Source: Lates calcarifer (taxonomy: Eukaryota > Chordata > Actinopteri > Centropomidae). From it: a stretch of 64,000 nucleotides of DNA. The position numbers and the translations under genes are program-made. This document shows, one piece after another, positions 50,701-62,644 of the stretch; the first letter of the stretch is position 1, and every line of letters starts with the position of its first letter. Under the pieces are notes generated by a model, which searched no databases, was not told the DNA's origin, and worked only from the letters and a program-made list of their open reading frames with translations. The stretch is from the NCBI RefSeq assembly GCF_001640805.2, contig NC_066844.1, positions 14,074,543 through 14,138,542 of the forward strand. Reading direction: 5' to 3'.

Positions 50701-52252
50701 TAATTTCTGTGTTAACTTCAGTGGTGAGAGAACTTACGTGTGGTAAATTTGTATTTATGGTAGTAGGCTAAATGTTCAGATCTCCAAAAGGTTTATATAT
50801 ATCTGTGTTATCAACAAGAGTCAACCCATTCATCACATATTCTAGCTGAACTCATCTGCACACTCTCTCTTTAACCTCTCAAATGGCTGAAAAATTACCC
50901 TAAACATGGTATTGACTGAGGAGCCAGCAAATACACAGAAAAAGTCCAGAGAAAAGTAAGAATTTGACCTCTTGAAGGTGTTCGCCTCATATCATATTGC
51001 AACAGCTGTATTCATCTTCAGAATGAATGAGTGAGGGTTGCTCTCTTTTGAAGTGTGAAGGGTAGAACCAGTCGGGGTTTGCAGGTCAAAGTAATTACAG
51101 AGCGGCTTTAGGAGAGAGGCCAGAGAGGTCAGAGAGAAGTGGTTGTTCTGACCTCAGATTATTACCTGCTACAGCCTGACCGCCCTCCAAAGGTTACTGT
51201 TAATACTGTTAATGCATTTTTGTGTGTCTTTAAAGCCTTGTTATCACCACACTGTCTTACTTCATGACGTCATGAAGAAAAAAAAAGAGTTTTATTTGCA
51301 CATAAAGGGTCGTTGTTTGTTACGTAAAGATCTGGATCTACTTTTAGTAGTTGGTGTGAAATGGTTCAAATAATAATAAATAATTTTCTTTTTGTATTTG
51401 TCAAAATCCTCTGTCTGTGAAAAGGGCCAATATATTCTGAAGTGTTGGCTGTCACATCCAGTTAATCATGACTGTATAGTACCTCTGCAAAGGTATTAAA
51501 ACATTAAAACATTGTAACCTTGCAGGAAAAGTAGTTTTCACATATAAATGTGTGAACTTGACTGTGATGTACAGACCCAGTGTTATGGAGCTGATATAAA
51601 TGAGAGTTCCACACCTGTGCAATCTGATCCAGAGAGCATCTGGAAAATAGTCCCTTTTGATTAACTTGGACTGAGCCCTGATGAGTTATTCATCACTACA
51701 AGTTACCAGATAGTAACTAATTCTATCAACTGTTTTTAAAAATGACAGAAAGAAAGTAACCCGTAGGTTTTTATTATTAATAAAAACACAGTGGAAACAC
51801 AATAAAGCATACACGGCAGTATACCTGCTGATTATTTTTTGATAATCAGTTAACTATTTAAGCAATTTATCAAGGAAAATATTTAATATGTAAACAAATG
51901 TTTGTTTGAATGTTTTTCAAATGTGAATATTTGCTTGAATATTCACCACTTTCAAGCAATTTCATCAAAAAATAAATAAATAAATAAAATAAAAAAGGTA
52001 TCAGTGATAATAATGAAAATTGCTGGTAGTAGTAGGTGCATTTTTGTAATTAAACAATTATTATTATATTCCCTGGAATAAATCAAAGATACTGGAGTTA
52101 TTGTACATCAAAGTCAGTGACTATTTAGGTGGATTTGATATTCAGCATGTTTCCAACATGTGGATTAAAACAGCATAGTTAACATGATTTAATTGTTTTT
52201 ATTTCACTGATAATTTCCATATAAATATGTTTATATGTTTCCATTCAAATGT
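47798..52252. other. AT-rich noncoding block
   Basis: No gene. T8-A16 junction at 50258-50281 (homopolymer pair able to fold back). TAAA-type repeats at 51966-51990. Frames under 75 codons. No repeat family recognised with confidence. Confidence 0.6.
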
Positions 52253-52289
52253 AAAAAAAAAAAAAAAAAAAGAAAGAAAGAAAAAAAAA
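52253..52289. repeat. A-tract with GAAA units
   Basis: A19 at 52253-52271, then three GAAA-type units and A9. No polyadenylation signal or processed copy was recognised upstream, so it is a simple repeat and not clearly a retrotransposon tail. Confidence 0.85.
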
Positions 52290-55200
52290 CAACCTGTAAT
52301 TTATGTCTACTTATGTTTAGTTACTTGTTGTTAGTTGTCCATGTTACTGTCCTGCTGTGTGACCGAACTGCCGCTGCTTCACAGCTGTCTCCTGGCTCTA
52401 AGACACTATGATAAAACACTGTAGCATGTGTGCCAACAGTGAGGTCAATGTGTGGGAAAGCATGTCAGCCTGTGTGTGAATGTGTGCAATAGGTCATAAC
52501 CCTGGACTGCCCCAGATACCATGAATAGTCCCATGGCAAGCAACATTTTAGCACATCCATAAATCAATGTTAGATCAATACAATACAGTTGGTCCTATTC
52601 TAACATTTTTGAGCATGTAGAGTTTGTCTGTCTGAGCTAAATTTATAATAAAAACATATTGTGCTTGTTTTACCAGACAATGTATGTATAGAAAGGCCAG
52701 CTTTTACATGTTGATGGTGATCTCATTCTTGGACAGCCAGATGACATGTATTACTGGTGAGGCTGGGGTATCGTTGACTTTCCATCTCTTTTTTTGCAAC
52801 TCTCTCTATGTGAGGCTGAGACCCATAAAAGAAAGAGCAAGCCTGGGCCTGAGATGAAAGGGGTGTCAGTCAGCATCTGCAACCACGTTGCCCACCTGCT
52901 CCAAATACCACATAACCAGATAGCTAATGAGATACCTGACTGGATTAGCAGAGGGATACTGGGATACAGTATTTCATTAAGGGTCACTGCTGGTTGGTTG
53001 ATTCCAGTCCAACACTGGTATTGAGTGGTGGCAGGACATGGATGCAGCACAATGAAGTGATTATCTGTCACTTGACAATGCTGCCAAATACCAACGGTGC
53101 CATGTTGATTGAGCTGCTATCAAATGCCAGGATCTGTGGCTCTGGGGAACAGGTGGTAAATGCTTATCAGAGTCTCAGGAGACCCCGTCCAGGTCCCCCC
53201 CGGTCTACAGATGCCTATCTCATATTATACGTAACTACTCTATTTTATTCTTTTGTGGACTTCTGCTTCATTTGCTGTGTTTCCATGCACAGAGGAACCT
53301 GGTTATTAGTCATAATTTGGTTTGGAAACACAGGTCTACAGGGTCTTCTCAAGTCTCAGATAATTAATTAAATTACTACAAACTTCAACCAAGCATTTAA
53401 TGACCATGAAATACATTTTTTACTGTATCTTGGGTCTGTTTTTTTTTTTTTTTTTTGGAAACAGCATAATCACTGGACCCACATCATCTTCATTTTTAAC
53501 GGGCCATGTACAGGTAATTAATGCATAATGTCATGACCACATATGCACCAATAATAAGTTGCCTAATTCTCACTAGGTTTCTACATGTTTATGTAGAATT
53601 TACCTGAAAGTAAGTTAGTTTGATTGTGAACAAACAATATGACAGTTATAGTTCAGTTAATAGTAGTAGTTCAGGAAATGTATTCAGTTCAGAATTATTT
53701 TGCTGTTAGCAGCCAGTTGTTAACAGCCACATAATATTAAATGGCATTTTATTCATTTAATACATAGCACCTGTAGAGAGATGGCCCATAGCTCCCCACA
53801 TTCAGACCTGGTTGGGGTCTTATCCCCTAAGCCACAGGGGCACCTTTAGACCCTGTTTGTTGAATAAAAGATGTCAAGGTCATGTTATATTAAGTTTGTA
53901 AAGATTTTCTTTGGGAACTACGGGCTCACCTGCAGCTAAAGTAAATTTCATTTGGGGATGGAAAGTTCACTTTTTTCAGCACTGACACACTGTGATGGCT
54001 TATGTTTGCAAGAGATGAGCAGCTAAGCCTGCAGACATGAACAGGTGTTCCAGCATACATCCAGCTTAGACTTGGACTATGGCTCTTTCCTCTGTTTCCT
54101 CAAAACCCCCAGGGAGTCATAACTTACCGTTTGTTTCATGTGGCAAGGAGCAGTTGTGTTCTGTCAGTATTCTTGGAAAGACAACAGTTAAGTATATTTG
54201 GACTAAAACCACAGCGCTAAGCAACTGTATCAAAAAACAGACGGTTGAATGTTTTATTATATGAGTCTTTTGGCTGAACTGATATTTTGAACTTTGTGAA
54301 CCAATGGCTACCCTCAGTCTAGAGTGACAGTATATTCATTCTCTGCTTCTGTCCACCTGACAGAAAATGTAGGGGTGTTGCAACTTCTGTTAGATGAGTT
54401 CAGAAGCATAGAAAAATAAATTATGACTTCAGAGGTGAAATCATGTGAAGCAATGAAATCCTATTTTATTGACACTATTGTGTATCTGTCACACAGTATG
54501 TAACAGATGGTGAAAAAATGAAGGAAATTATTTATTTACCACAGAAAAACAAGCTGTGTAAAGCGTTTTCTTTAATTATCTGTTCATTCATTTATATATA
54601 TATATATGTTCACACATCTGCTCCAGGGTTCTCTTTCTATGGAGTATTTTATCTTAACTCTATTGCAATAACCTTTTCATTTTAGTTCTCATAAATTATT
54701 CCGCCTCTTGATATTGAAAATCTTTGCAGAATCCACTGTGTCTATATGCATTATAATATGTCATATTTAAGTATCCTGCATGGTGCCTCTGCATGTTTTG
54801 AAACCTCCCTCTTGGACATGTTCGATCATGGTCAGGCTGAATGTTTGGCAGGTTGCTGAGATGACAGGGTGGTGAATAATAACCGTTTATGAGAAAGACA
54901 AATCAGCTCTTCAAGACACAAGTGGTAAATTATTATTATTAGGAGGACTATAGTGTGTTGTATAAAGTGATCCACATAATCCACAGATTATGTGTTGAGC
55001 TAAGGAGTTAGAAGTGAAGTGTATCGTTTCTTTTTGAATCTGTGATTTCACGTGAGTTACATGTACAGCGCCCTAAGTGTACAGTGTGATTTACAGAGCT
55101 GGTCTTTTGCTGTGTATCAGATCAGACATGTGCATGAGGATATTTAGCCTATAAGTACCCATAAACCTATAAATCCTACTCTGATAGCCCCTTATATTTA

Positions 55201-56859
55201 GAGAGAGGCACCAGCTACCAGCTGTTCTTCTCATCTGTGAAAGTTTGATTTCTCTTTTAAAGATGTATTATTTCTTTACTTCTTTACGTCTTCTCTGCAT
55301 TAACACATATGTTTCAATCTGGCATTAATAATTCACATTTAGGTGCGGTCTTGTAGAAAGAGCAGCACCTGCAGAAGCCACCATTGGTTAGCTGTAGAAT
55401 TTGTGAATTGCTGTAGGCTTACATGTGCAACATGCTTGGATTGCTGGTGAGTGAAATAGCTGCTCAAAATGAATAAATTATTTAAAAATCACACATCGCC
55501 GCTCCTCACACTCAACCACAAGTATTACAAAGTAAGAGGATAGGTTCCTTGCAAGGTTAATTAGCTGTAGTTTCAGTTCAAGTCAGCGGCTTACCAGTGA
55601 GGTCAATATTAGTTGTCAAATAGCAGGAAAACAGTTTCCAAATTTGGTTTTGAAAATCACAAAAAAAAGGCAGCAGATTTAGTGGCCTGCTGATTTTGGC
55701 ATTGCTCTTCCCAAACAAATAAAAAGCCAGCACTGTTATTCACAATCACCGGTTGCCATGGGCACTTGACAATTAAATGGAGGCTGAGCTGAGTGCCGCT
55801 AATACTACTGAAAGTAACATTAGCATGGCTCTGATCTAGCACATGAAAGCGAGACGCGCCAGACTTGCTTCGGCTTCACCCAACTGGAGATACTTACATG
55901 GTCTAGACACACAATGCTGGCAGAGAATCCCTCCCTTTAACTATGGGGTGGTCACCATGGATACCACATACTCAACACCAATTTCTATTACTCTCCACAT
56001 GGCACTGTGTGAAGGCCACACTACCTCAGAAATCCAACTCAAAGCATCAGAAATGAAAGCTTTGGCTCAGGCTCCTCATGCCTGGTGAACTATCACAGGA
56101 TGGAGGTCATGATCAAACTGACTGTTATTAACTTCATCTTGCCATGCATGGGCCAGGAGTGTGGCTTTGAATAAGGTGAAAAATTGAAGGTGTAACTGGA
56201 TTATGAGGGAGTTTAATATAACCAGAACAGACACATCGTCAGTGCCACAGCAGAGCTTCCATATCAGAGTCCATGTGTTACTACAACCCTGCATATGTGC
56301 ATTCATTCATGAGGTCTCTGTGCATAAACACAATCCTGTGCATACACTACAACCTCAGAATGCCTCAATAATTCAGAACCGAAAGTTTCTCTGCCTGTTT
56401 CTCCTCTCTGTTTTTATCAGATATTCCTTTTGCTTGGTTGCTCTCCGGGGAGCAACAGTGCAAGGCTGGAGAATTTCAATCTGGTTTATTCATTTCCCCC
56501 TCTTCCATCTCCATGTCAGTCTGGATCAAACAGTGGCATCTCGTCTGCTCCAACTCACCTAACCTGCTGTGGCCAAGGTTTTTTTTTATTTCTCTTCTTC
56601 TTCTTTTAAGAATTTTTAAGAATTGGCTAGGTTGTTTTTGAAAAAAGCAGATATAACAAGTTACCTGAGCTTTCTGTTACAGTGTGGCATATAAAGGACA
56701 AAATGACCATTGCACCTTGTTCCCATACACTGTAAAAAAATAAATGTTTCTGGCCATTTATACACCAATGTCTGAAACTTTGTCACGTCATAGCAAAAGA
56801 AAGGGGCAAAAATTAACATCCATCAAAATTCAATCACTGTCAATCAGAGCTGGAATCAA
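52290..56859. other. noncoding block
   Basis: Open frames at 52751-53371 (106 and 125 codons, opposite strands) lack domains. T17 near 53441-53457. TA run at 54594-54606. No repeat family recognised. Confidence 0.55.
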
Positions 56860-57095
56860 TAAATACCAGTGACTGCTGCAGAGTCATTTGATTGTTGATC
56901 CTGAAGGGAACATAAATGTACCAAACTTAAAAGTAATCCATACGATATCTCTGAGACTTTTGGTTAAAACCAAAAACATCAACCTTATGGTGGTGCAAAA
57001 GGAAAGAACATGTGATCACCAAATGTTAATGTTATGAATGACTGTACAAAATGTGAAATATTTCATTCTGAACCAAATTGGTGGGCCTACAAACC
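56860..57095 (+). repeat. dispersed repeat family A, short plus-strand copy
   Basis: 'gatcctgaagggaacataaa', 'gtaccaaacttaaaag', 'taatccatacgatatctctg', 'catcaaccttatggtggtgc', 'gtgatcaccaaatgttaatg' and 'gaaatatttcattctgaacc' are family A blocks in order. The 5' half of the family ('gctagcagctctg' side) is absent. Confidence 0.7.
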
Positions 57096-59219
57096 TGTAT
57101 TGGAATCCCTAGAGCCACGGTACCAGGATGGTTAAAAGTAAAACTAGATGTCCTCAAGTAAATAATACAACAAATAAATATACAAACAAATACATTTGTC
57201 CGATGTGTTGAAATTGTTTTAACTCAGTAGTTTGGTAATTGTTTCTTTCATTCTGATTCTGAATAAAGTGTGGTGAAGTCTGCAACCTGGGCAGACTCTG
57301 GAAGTTTGCAGAAAACGAGGGTTCTTGCGGAATCCTGGATTTGAACAGCCCCACTGCTAGCTCAGTGAATCTGCAAGTGCAGGGAGGTATGGACATTCTG
57401 ATTCAGACTACATTTCATAGCTACTTAAACTGACTGCTGCATGTTGTGCACAGAGTCTTGTCATTAGGTTGTTCATGGCTGATAAGAAGAACATCCCACT
57501 CCTGGACTAATTTTCACTTCACCTCACTTCACTTTAGTGTCTCTTCAAATGAAACTCACCTTGCAGCAGCAGTAAAAGAGACAAGAGATATGCCATATAT
57601 TATGTAAAAGCCAGCAAACAAGCCAGACACCTGGAGGGAGGAGACCAGTTGCCAGCGACTCTGCAAGTAAAAGAAAAAACTGTCTTATGCCACAGTTAGC
57701 AATTGTTCCTGGAAAGACACTTCAACTGATCTCTGTGTGTTGCTGTAAATAATACACCATTTCCTTATGACAGGCACATTTCCCTGTCAATGGACCACCA
57801 GTGTCTTCCAGCTGCTTGTGATGTAAATACCCACAGCAGGAAACCCCAGGGGTGAGGTACAGGTAATGGTCAAAAGAGTGTGTGTGTGCATGTTTGTGTG
57901 CATATGCGATGGGAGGTGGTCTGTGTGGGACTGTGAGTGTGTGTTTGCATTAATGTGCATAAGAAAGAGAGCAAAAGAAACACTGAGACAAGAAGTGGGT
58001 CAAAGAGACAGAGCAAGACTTCTGTCAAGCACGAGTTGTGTCAGTCACATCAGGCTGGGTCAGAGGTCACTGAGCAGCACGCTCACTGCAACCTCTGGTG
58101 ATGTTTGAAAGTGTTTGTTTGCTCAGGCTGAAAATGGGATGGATAGGTCTGTTTCTGTAGCAATTCTTCTTTACTGAGAAGTCGGTCAGGTTTTTTACGT
58201 AATAGACAACTCATAACTGGGGAATGTTTAAATGTTGTGGCATTCAGTTTGATTTATGTGAGCAACAAGCAAATCAAATGCCTACATCTGACACAACTTG
58301 TTAGCAAGATGTTTAAATCTGTGCAAATTAGCAACATTTACAATGATCAGTTCTTTAGCCAAACAAGTGGCTTAATTCAACTCAGAATTTGTTGTTTTCA
58401 ATTTCAGAGCTGTTCTGCCTCGACATCTTTTGATTTGAAATGATGGGTTAAATAAATGTACTGCTGAGATATAATTGATTTCATCATTAGTTTAAGTAAG
58501 AACATGATTTGTTTATTAGTAAGCATCACGACTCTTATGCACTTAGTACACTTCCACTTTAACAAACTGAGTCAAACTCTGTCAAATAAAGAACTAATAT
58601 GTGAGACTGAGCATCAGTACAACTAAACTGTTCATGATTCAATTTAATAAGTTACGTTTATTGAACTTAACTTAGCTAGTTTTACATTTTCACATCTCAT
58701 GACCTGACTTTGAACTCAGTAATTAAGTTTAGCGTACTTAATAAAATGCAAATGGGGACTGTCTCATCCACTGTGCGGAGTAGTACCAGAAGGTTCCATA
58801 GAGAAGAAGGAAGAGGCTGTGCACTGCTCTTTAATGGAAACAGGGAAGTTAGACATTCCCTGTGCCACAGAAACGTGACATTTAGCACACAGCCACTTCC
58901 TAGCGCTTTTACGTGGGAACTTCCAGGTCTGTCTCCCATGCAGTGGATGACACAGTCCTGAACGGGGCTAAGCATCACAGAGCTGCTACTGTGACTGTAG
59001 GCTCTTATGTTTTCTATTATCCATTCTTACTGCTCAATGTAATACAGTATTAAACCTGGTTCATATAATTATTTTATTGTCATACACACATTCACAACAG
59101 ATTGTGGTTGCTTCTCCAGGATGTGACTCAGAAATTGAAAGCTGAACATGCTGAATGACAAACTTACCATGCCCTCTAATACAAATCATGTGAGGAAAAA
59201 TAAAATAAAACCATAAAGT
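57096..59219. other. noncoding block
   Basis: TG-rich 57879-57945. No gene recognised except the weak exon candidate at 57560-57660 (minus). 58560-58690 has repeat-like 'aactgagtcaaactctgtc' phrases that I could not assign. Confidence 0.5.
57560..57660 (-). other. exon-like segment with strong splice signals, candidate
   Basis: On the minus strand the acceptor is an excellent pyrimidine tract, 'ttttttcttttacttgcag', ending at 57661. The donor is AAG/GTGAGT at 57558-57560. The 101-nt segment is open in the frame starting SRWQLVSSLQVSGLFAGFYI and continuing hydrophobic (IYGISLVSFTAAA), which would be a membrane-spanning segment. It ends two bases into a codon. A second frame is also open, which weakens the case. 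I do not recognise the protein. Chance alignment of good sites is possible. Confidence 0.3.
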
Positions 59220-59480
59220 GATGTGGTCTTGCCATAAACACACCCATCTCTCCCAGCTCTTTTGTTTTGAAATGTTATTTTTAATCCCCTCGTCGCCTAT
59301 CTCTCCTCTCTCATTGCTGAGCTGTGTGTCACTATCCAGACCTCCATCAGAGAGGTGCTTACAAATACTAGAGTGTGCTGCCGGGGCTGCCTGCTGAGAT
59401 AAGGGGATTATCTGATCACCTGTTCCACGCTGCATTCTCTCACTCTCTATCCGGGAGAGCTGCAGGTTTTAGTTGCAGGT
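59220..59480. promoter_or_regulatory. possible conserved noncoding element with paired GATA sites
   Basis: gataaggggattatc at 59398-59412 gives two GATAA sites in inverted arrangement, directly followed by tgatca and the E-box CACCTG (59417-59422). The surroundings ('cccctcgtcgcctatctctc', 'gtgctgccggggctgcctg') are complex and repeat-free. Factor binding is inferred from motifs only. Confidence 0.35.
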
Positions 59481-60407
59481 GGTGTTTTCCTCCTCAGCCC
59501 TCCTTCCCTCTGTTATATAATATCTCATCACCTTTTCTCACCTGCTAAGTAGGGACGGTCTTCCAATTACTCACCATTGAGGGTCTATTGGCACCATAAA
59601 TTTGCATGCATCCCTGCAGGTATTTCTCACGAGAAAATGTGTGATGGTAAGGAGCCCCTCTATGGCCAGAACTGTTACCTTAGAGCCCACTCTCTGTGGC
59701 AACAAAAGAACCTTTCATCCTTTCTTATTCGAGAGGGAGATAGTCTCTGTGCCCTGGAGATATTACCAACACGTTCCTGCAGTGGGTCATTTCCCACTGC
59801 AGTACCTCCAATAAAGAGAGACCAGTGGTATAAACACTTAAGCCAGATGGCAAACTATTACACTGTAGCTATAACAATAGCACTGTTCTCTATTTATAAG
59901 TCAAATATCTAAAAGTAATATTCTGTACATTGAGGTCTAAGCTGGAACTGATCTCTCAAAAGAACATGCAAACAGTGATCCCCCTTCAATGAGAACCAGG
60001 CCAACATACTTAGGCAATGACTCCAGTCTGTGATGTTCTGAGCTTCTCATCAATCACATAATGACTTAAATCTGGGATCAGAAAGGTCTCTCTACAGAGT
60101 GGATTTATTTTTTCCTTTTTGTTTTACCTTTTATGAAACGTTTATGAGGCATGCTTTCCCTGTCGTCAATATCGACTGGAAAGAACTAATAGCAAAGGAT
60201 CCACCCTTGCAAATAAGTACTGTTTTTGAGGCCTGTTTTAATGACCTGGCACCTGTCCGACTGGGTGACATGTGTATTGTCTTCCCTTCACTCTGTGTAC
60301 CATAATTAGACATACTCCTGAGGGAGTTGCACAAATATGTTTTTCCTTATGCGAAACTCACTTCGAAGTTACAAGGAAAGTTTTTTCTAGCTGTGGGTGA
60401 AAGGGTG
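59481..60407. other. noncoding block
   Basis: A 111-codon plus frame (59577-59912) without a known domain. No repeat family recognised. Confidence 0.55.
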
Positions 60408-60450
60408 TTTTTTTTTTTTTGTTGTCTTTTTTTTTTTTTTTTTTTTTTTT
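60408..60450. repeat. T-rich homopolymer pair
   Basis: T13 at 60408-60420, gttgtc, then T24 at 60427-60450. No adjacent retrotransposon recognised. Confidence 0.9.
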
Positions 60451-60479
60451 GAGTGTGAGTCATGCTAACGTGCCAAAAG

Positions 60480-61030
60480 TCTTAGTAAATTTCGTGCATT
60501 AGGCTAATGTTTGATGCCAGGGAGCAGATCGGTGCTGGAAAACCCTCTCGAGGTGACACTGCCAATGGGTCGTATAAGAGCACAAAAGGGTTTCAGGGAA
60601 GGCTAGAAATCCAGCCAAGCCTAGAAACCAAAACAGTTTGTGGTTCAAAAGGTTCATGCAGAGTGCTGTTTGATGAAGTCTCCTGCTCTTGTATTGAGAG
60701 TAATGAAAGCCAGTGTCATTTCAAACAGCGTGTTAAACAGACAGCGTTGCTGTTTTAATGCTAAATTGAAAACTATTAAAGGACATGACAGATGGTGTTT
60801 AGGGGAGTATGGGGGGCCTGTTTGGCACAGGCCGTCATGTAACTGACTCATATATCATCATAGCAAAGGGTGATCCTCTGTGGCAGTCATCACTATCAAT
60901 AATTAGAAGTGCATAAAACCTAATGACTTTGTCACCTGGAGCCCTGGGTAAAACATCTGTAGCACATGAGCATGAGATGACATCTGATCATGATGCCTTT
61001 TCCATCTGTCTGCTGGGTCTTCCACTCACA
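60480..61030. promoter_or_regulatory. possible conserved noncoding element
   Basis: A 550-bp repeat-free stretch: 'gggagcagatcggtgctgg', 'aaccctctcgaggtgacact', 'tttgatgaagtctcctgctc', 'gtcatttcaaacagcg', 'tgctaaattgaaaactatta', 'atcaataattagaagtgc'. Overlapping 83- and 68-codon plus frames lack domains. Its texture matches vertebrate conserved noncoding elements. Conservation was not tested. Confidence 0.35.
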
Positions 61031-61104
61031 TCTGAACAAACTCTCAGTGGGTGTTCGTTATAAGAATTAAAGTTTCCCTCTGATTGAGAAAGTGCAGTTG
61101 GTTG

Positions 61105-61280
61105 TATATTAAGGGTTAGTTCACCCAGACAAAACAAAACTAAACAAATCTCTGCATGCAGATATTTTTTCTTTAATTTGTTCATATTCTGTAATATCAG
61201 TCTTTGAGATTTATGTTGCTACTACCATAGAGGTGAATGGAATTAAGTTTGTGGTACTCACAACCTTGAAAATTACATTT
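61105..61280. repeat. dispersed repeat family D
   Basis: 'aagggttagttcacccagac' followed by 'tttgagatttatgttgctac' and 'taccatagaggtgaatggaa' is the start of a repeat familiar from many teleost genomes. It ends in an AT-rich, T-run region (61284-61300). Noncoding. Confidence 0.6.
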
Positions 61281-62098
61281 AATTTTTTTTTTTTTTTAAT
61301 TTAATCTAATTTGTAAAGTGAACAGTGTAATTCTTTAGGTTAAAATGATTGTTGCAGTGACAACATTACAGAACTGTAAAATCCTGTTTAAGAGGACAAC
61401 CCCCTTTATCCTGTGGTCTAGGGGTTAAGGAGCTGTCTATGAAGCACCATGTCCCCACAGTATCCTGCATCACACTGCATGGCACTCCCTATGTACAGTA
61501 CAATACCAAGGTGTTGTTGCACCATGGAAGCACTAGTAATTTGGTTACTACTATGATGTTACAGAACAATGGTATGCTGTGCCATCATGATAGTGACCAC
61601 ATTACTATTCCTTTTCTTATGGTATTATCATGAAACTTAACCTTTTCAACTCATAGGTCTATAACTTAAAAGGGCACTTCCTGGACCGTAATCCATCATC
61701 TTATTTGAACCTCAAGCAACATTCCCACAACCAATAGATACTCATGTGCTTTTTATGCAGTTTTTGATCTGAACGCCTGGTAATTCCTCTGCACTTGCCA
61801 CATCACTATTTGCTTTTAGAAGAGCAAGGAAGTGTTACTGAAGACATCCAGGGGCACGCAATGTTCAACCCAGCAGCCACTCCCATGACATCATTCATTC
61901 CCACTGGGTGTGCTTCACACCCAAACACAATTGAGGATTAATGTATTAAAAAGGATTGATCATGTTTGTGTAAAGTACGCAGAAGTCTATTGTAGTGATT
62001 AAGGATAAATCCTAACTCGAAACTTTTACAGTTTAGCGATGTTGACAGTGTTACTTGGTTCCCAAAGAAATTAATTCAATCCAGGCTTTGGCCTTTAG
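61281..62098. other. noncoding block
   Basis: No repeat family or gene recognised; a T14 tract near 61285-61298. Confidence 0.5.
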
Positions 62099-62271
62099 TG
62101 CTGCTGGCGCTGTGTAGTCTACAAACTGAGAAGCAGAGCAGCCCAGACATGCAGGGCCCACAGCCCCTGCAGCACTATGGCAGACAACACGAGTACTTCA
62201 CAGAGTTTTCACAGTACTTAAAACACAATGTTACTAAGTCTCCTCCTGTCACTGTCAGAACTCCCATGCAG
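62099..62271 (+). CDS. candidate exon, protein not recognised
   Basis: The segment lies between 'ggctttggcctttag' (AG at 62097-62098, moderate acceptor) and ATGCAG/GTATGT (strong donor at 62272). One frame is open throughout: it ends 'HEYFTEFSQYL' - 'KHNVTKSPPVTVRTPMQ' exactly at a codon boundary. The inferred peptide is hydrophilic, with a Gln/Pro-rich start (MQGPQPLQHYGRQ). The next candidate exon (62505) continues in the matching phase after a 233-base intron. I recognise no family. The alternative is chance: an open 173-nt run is not rare, and no transcript evidence is available. Confidence 0.3.
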
Positions 62272-62504
62272 GTATGTATCTAAGCTGTCCTTTACACTTC
62301 AGGCAATGTGGGGTTATTGTGCTCAAGATGAAGGACATCAGAGGTATAAACATCCTGCAAGCGCTACAGTTGGAGATGGTTTTAAGATAATTTTGTAAAT
62401 GGCTGTGGAAATCCTTCCTGCTTGCCACTATTTATTGGAATCCTGCTGAGATATTTATGGGTGATTGTCATGTGCCAATATGTGTGTTTTTGTTATTTCC
62501 CCAG
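62272..62504. other. intervening segment between two candidate exons
   Basis: Would be a 233-base intron (GTATGT...TTTCCCCAG), a typical teleost size. The 3' end has a good pyrimidine tract, 'gtgtgtttttgttatttccc' before CAG. No other feature. Confidence 0.3.
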
Positions 62505-62644
62505 GCTCACACCTACTGTATTTCAGTCACAGTAGCGCAGCAACAGAGAGATAACATGAGTCAGCACATGTGGATTTGGCACAGGAGAGAACAATTGGTT
62601 TCAGGATGCTATGTCGTAAGAGTTTACCCCCATCGTAAAAAGAA
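62505..62644 (+). CDS. candidate exon, protein not recognised
   Basis: Acceptor 'tttttgttatttccccag' is strong. The donor reads AAGAA/GTGAGT at 62645. The segment is open in phase 0, matching the end of the candidate at 62099-62271. It would add 'AHTYCISVTVAQQQRDNMSQ' then 'HMWIWHRREQLVSGCYVVRV' and a basic end (YPHRKK). If the donor is not used, a stop follows at once (TGA at 62646), so it could also be a terminal exon. No domain is recognised. The joint evidence of strong acceptor, open frame and phase match makes this the best exon candidate in the window, still unproven. Confidence 0.33.
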
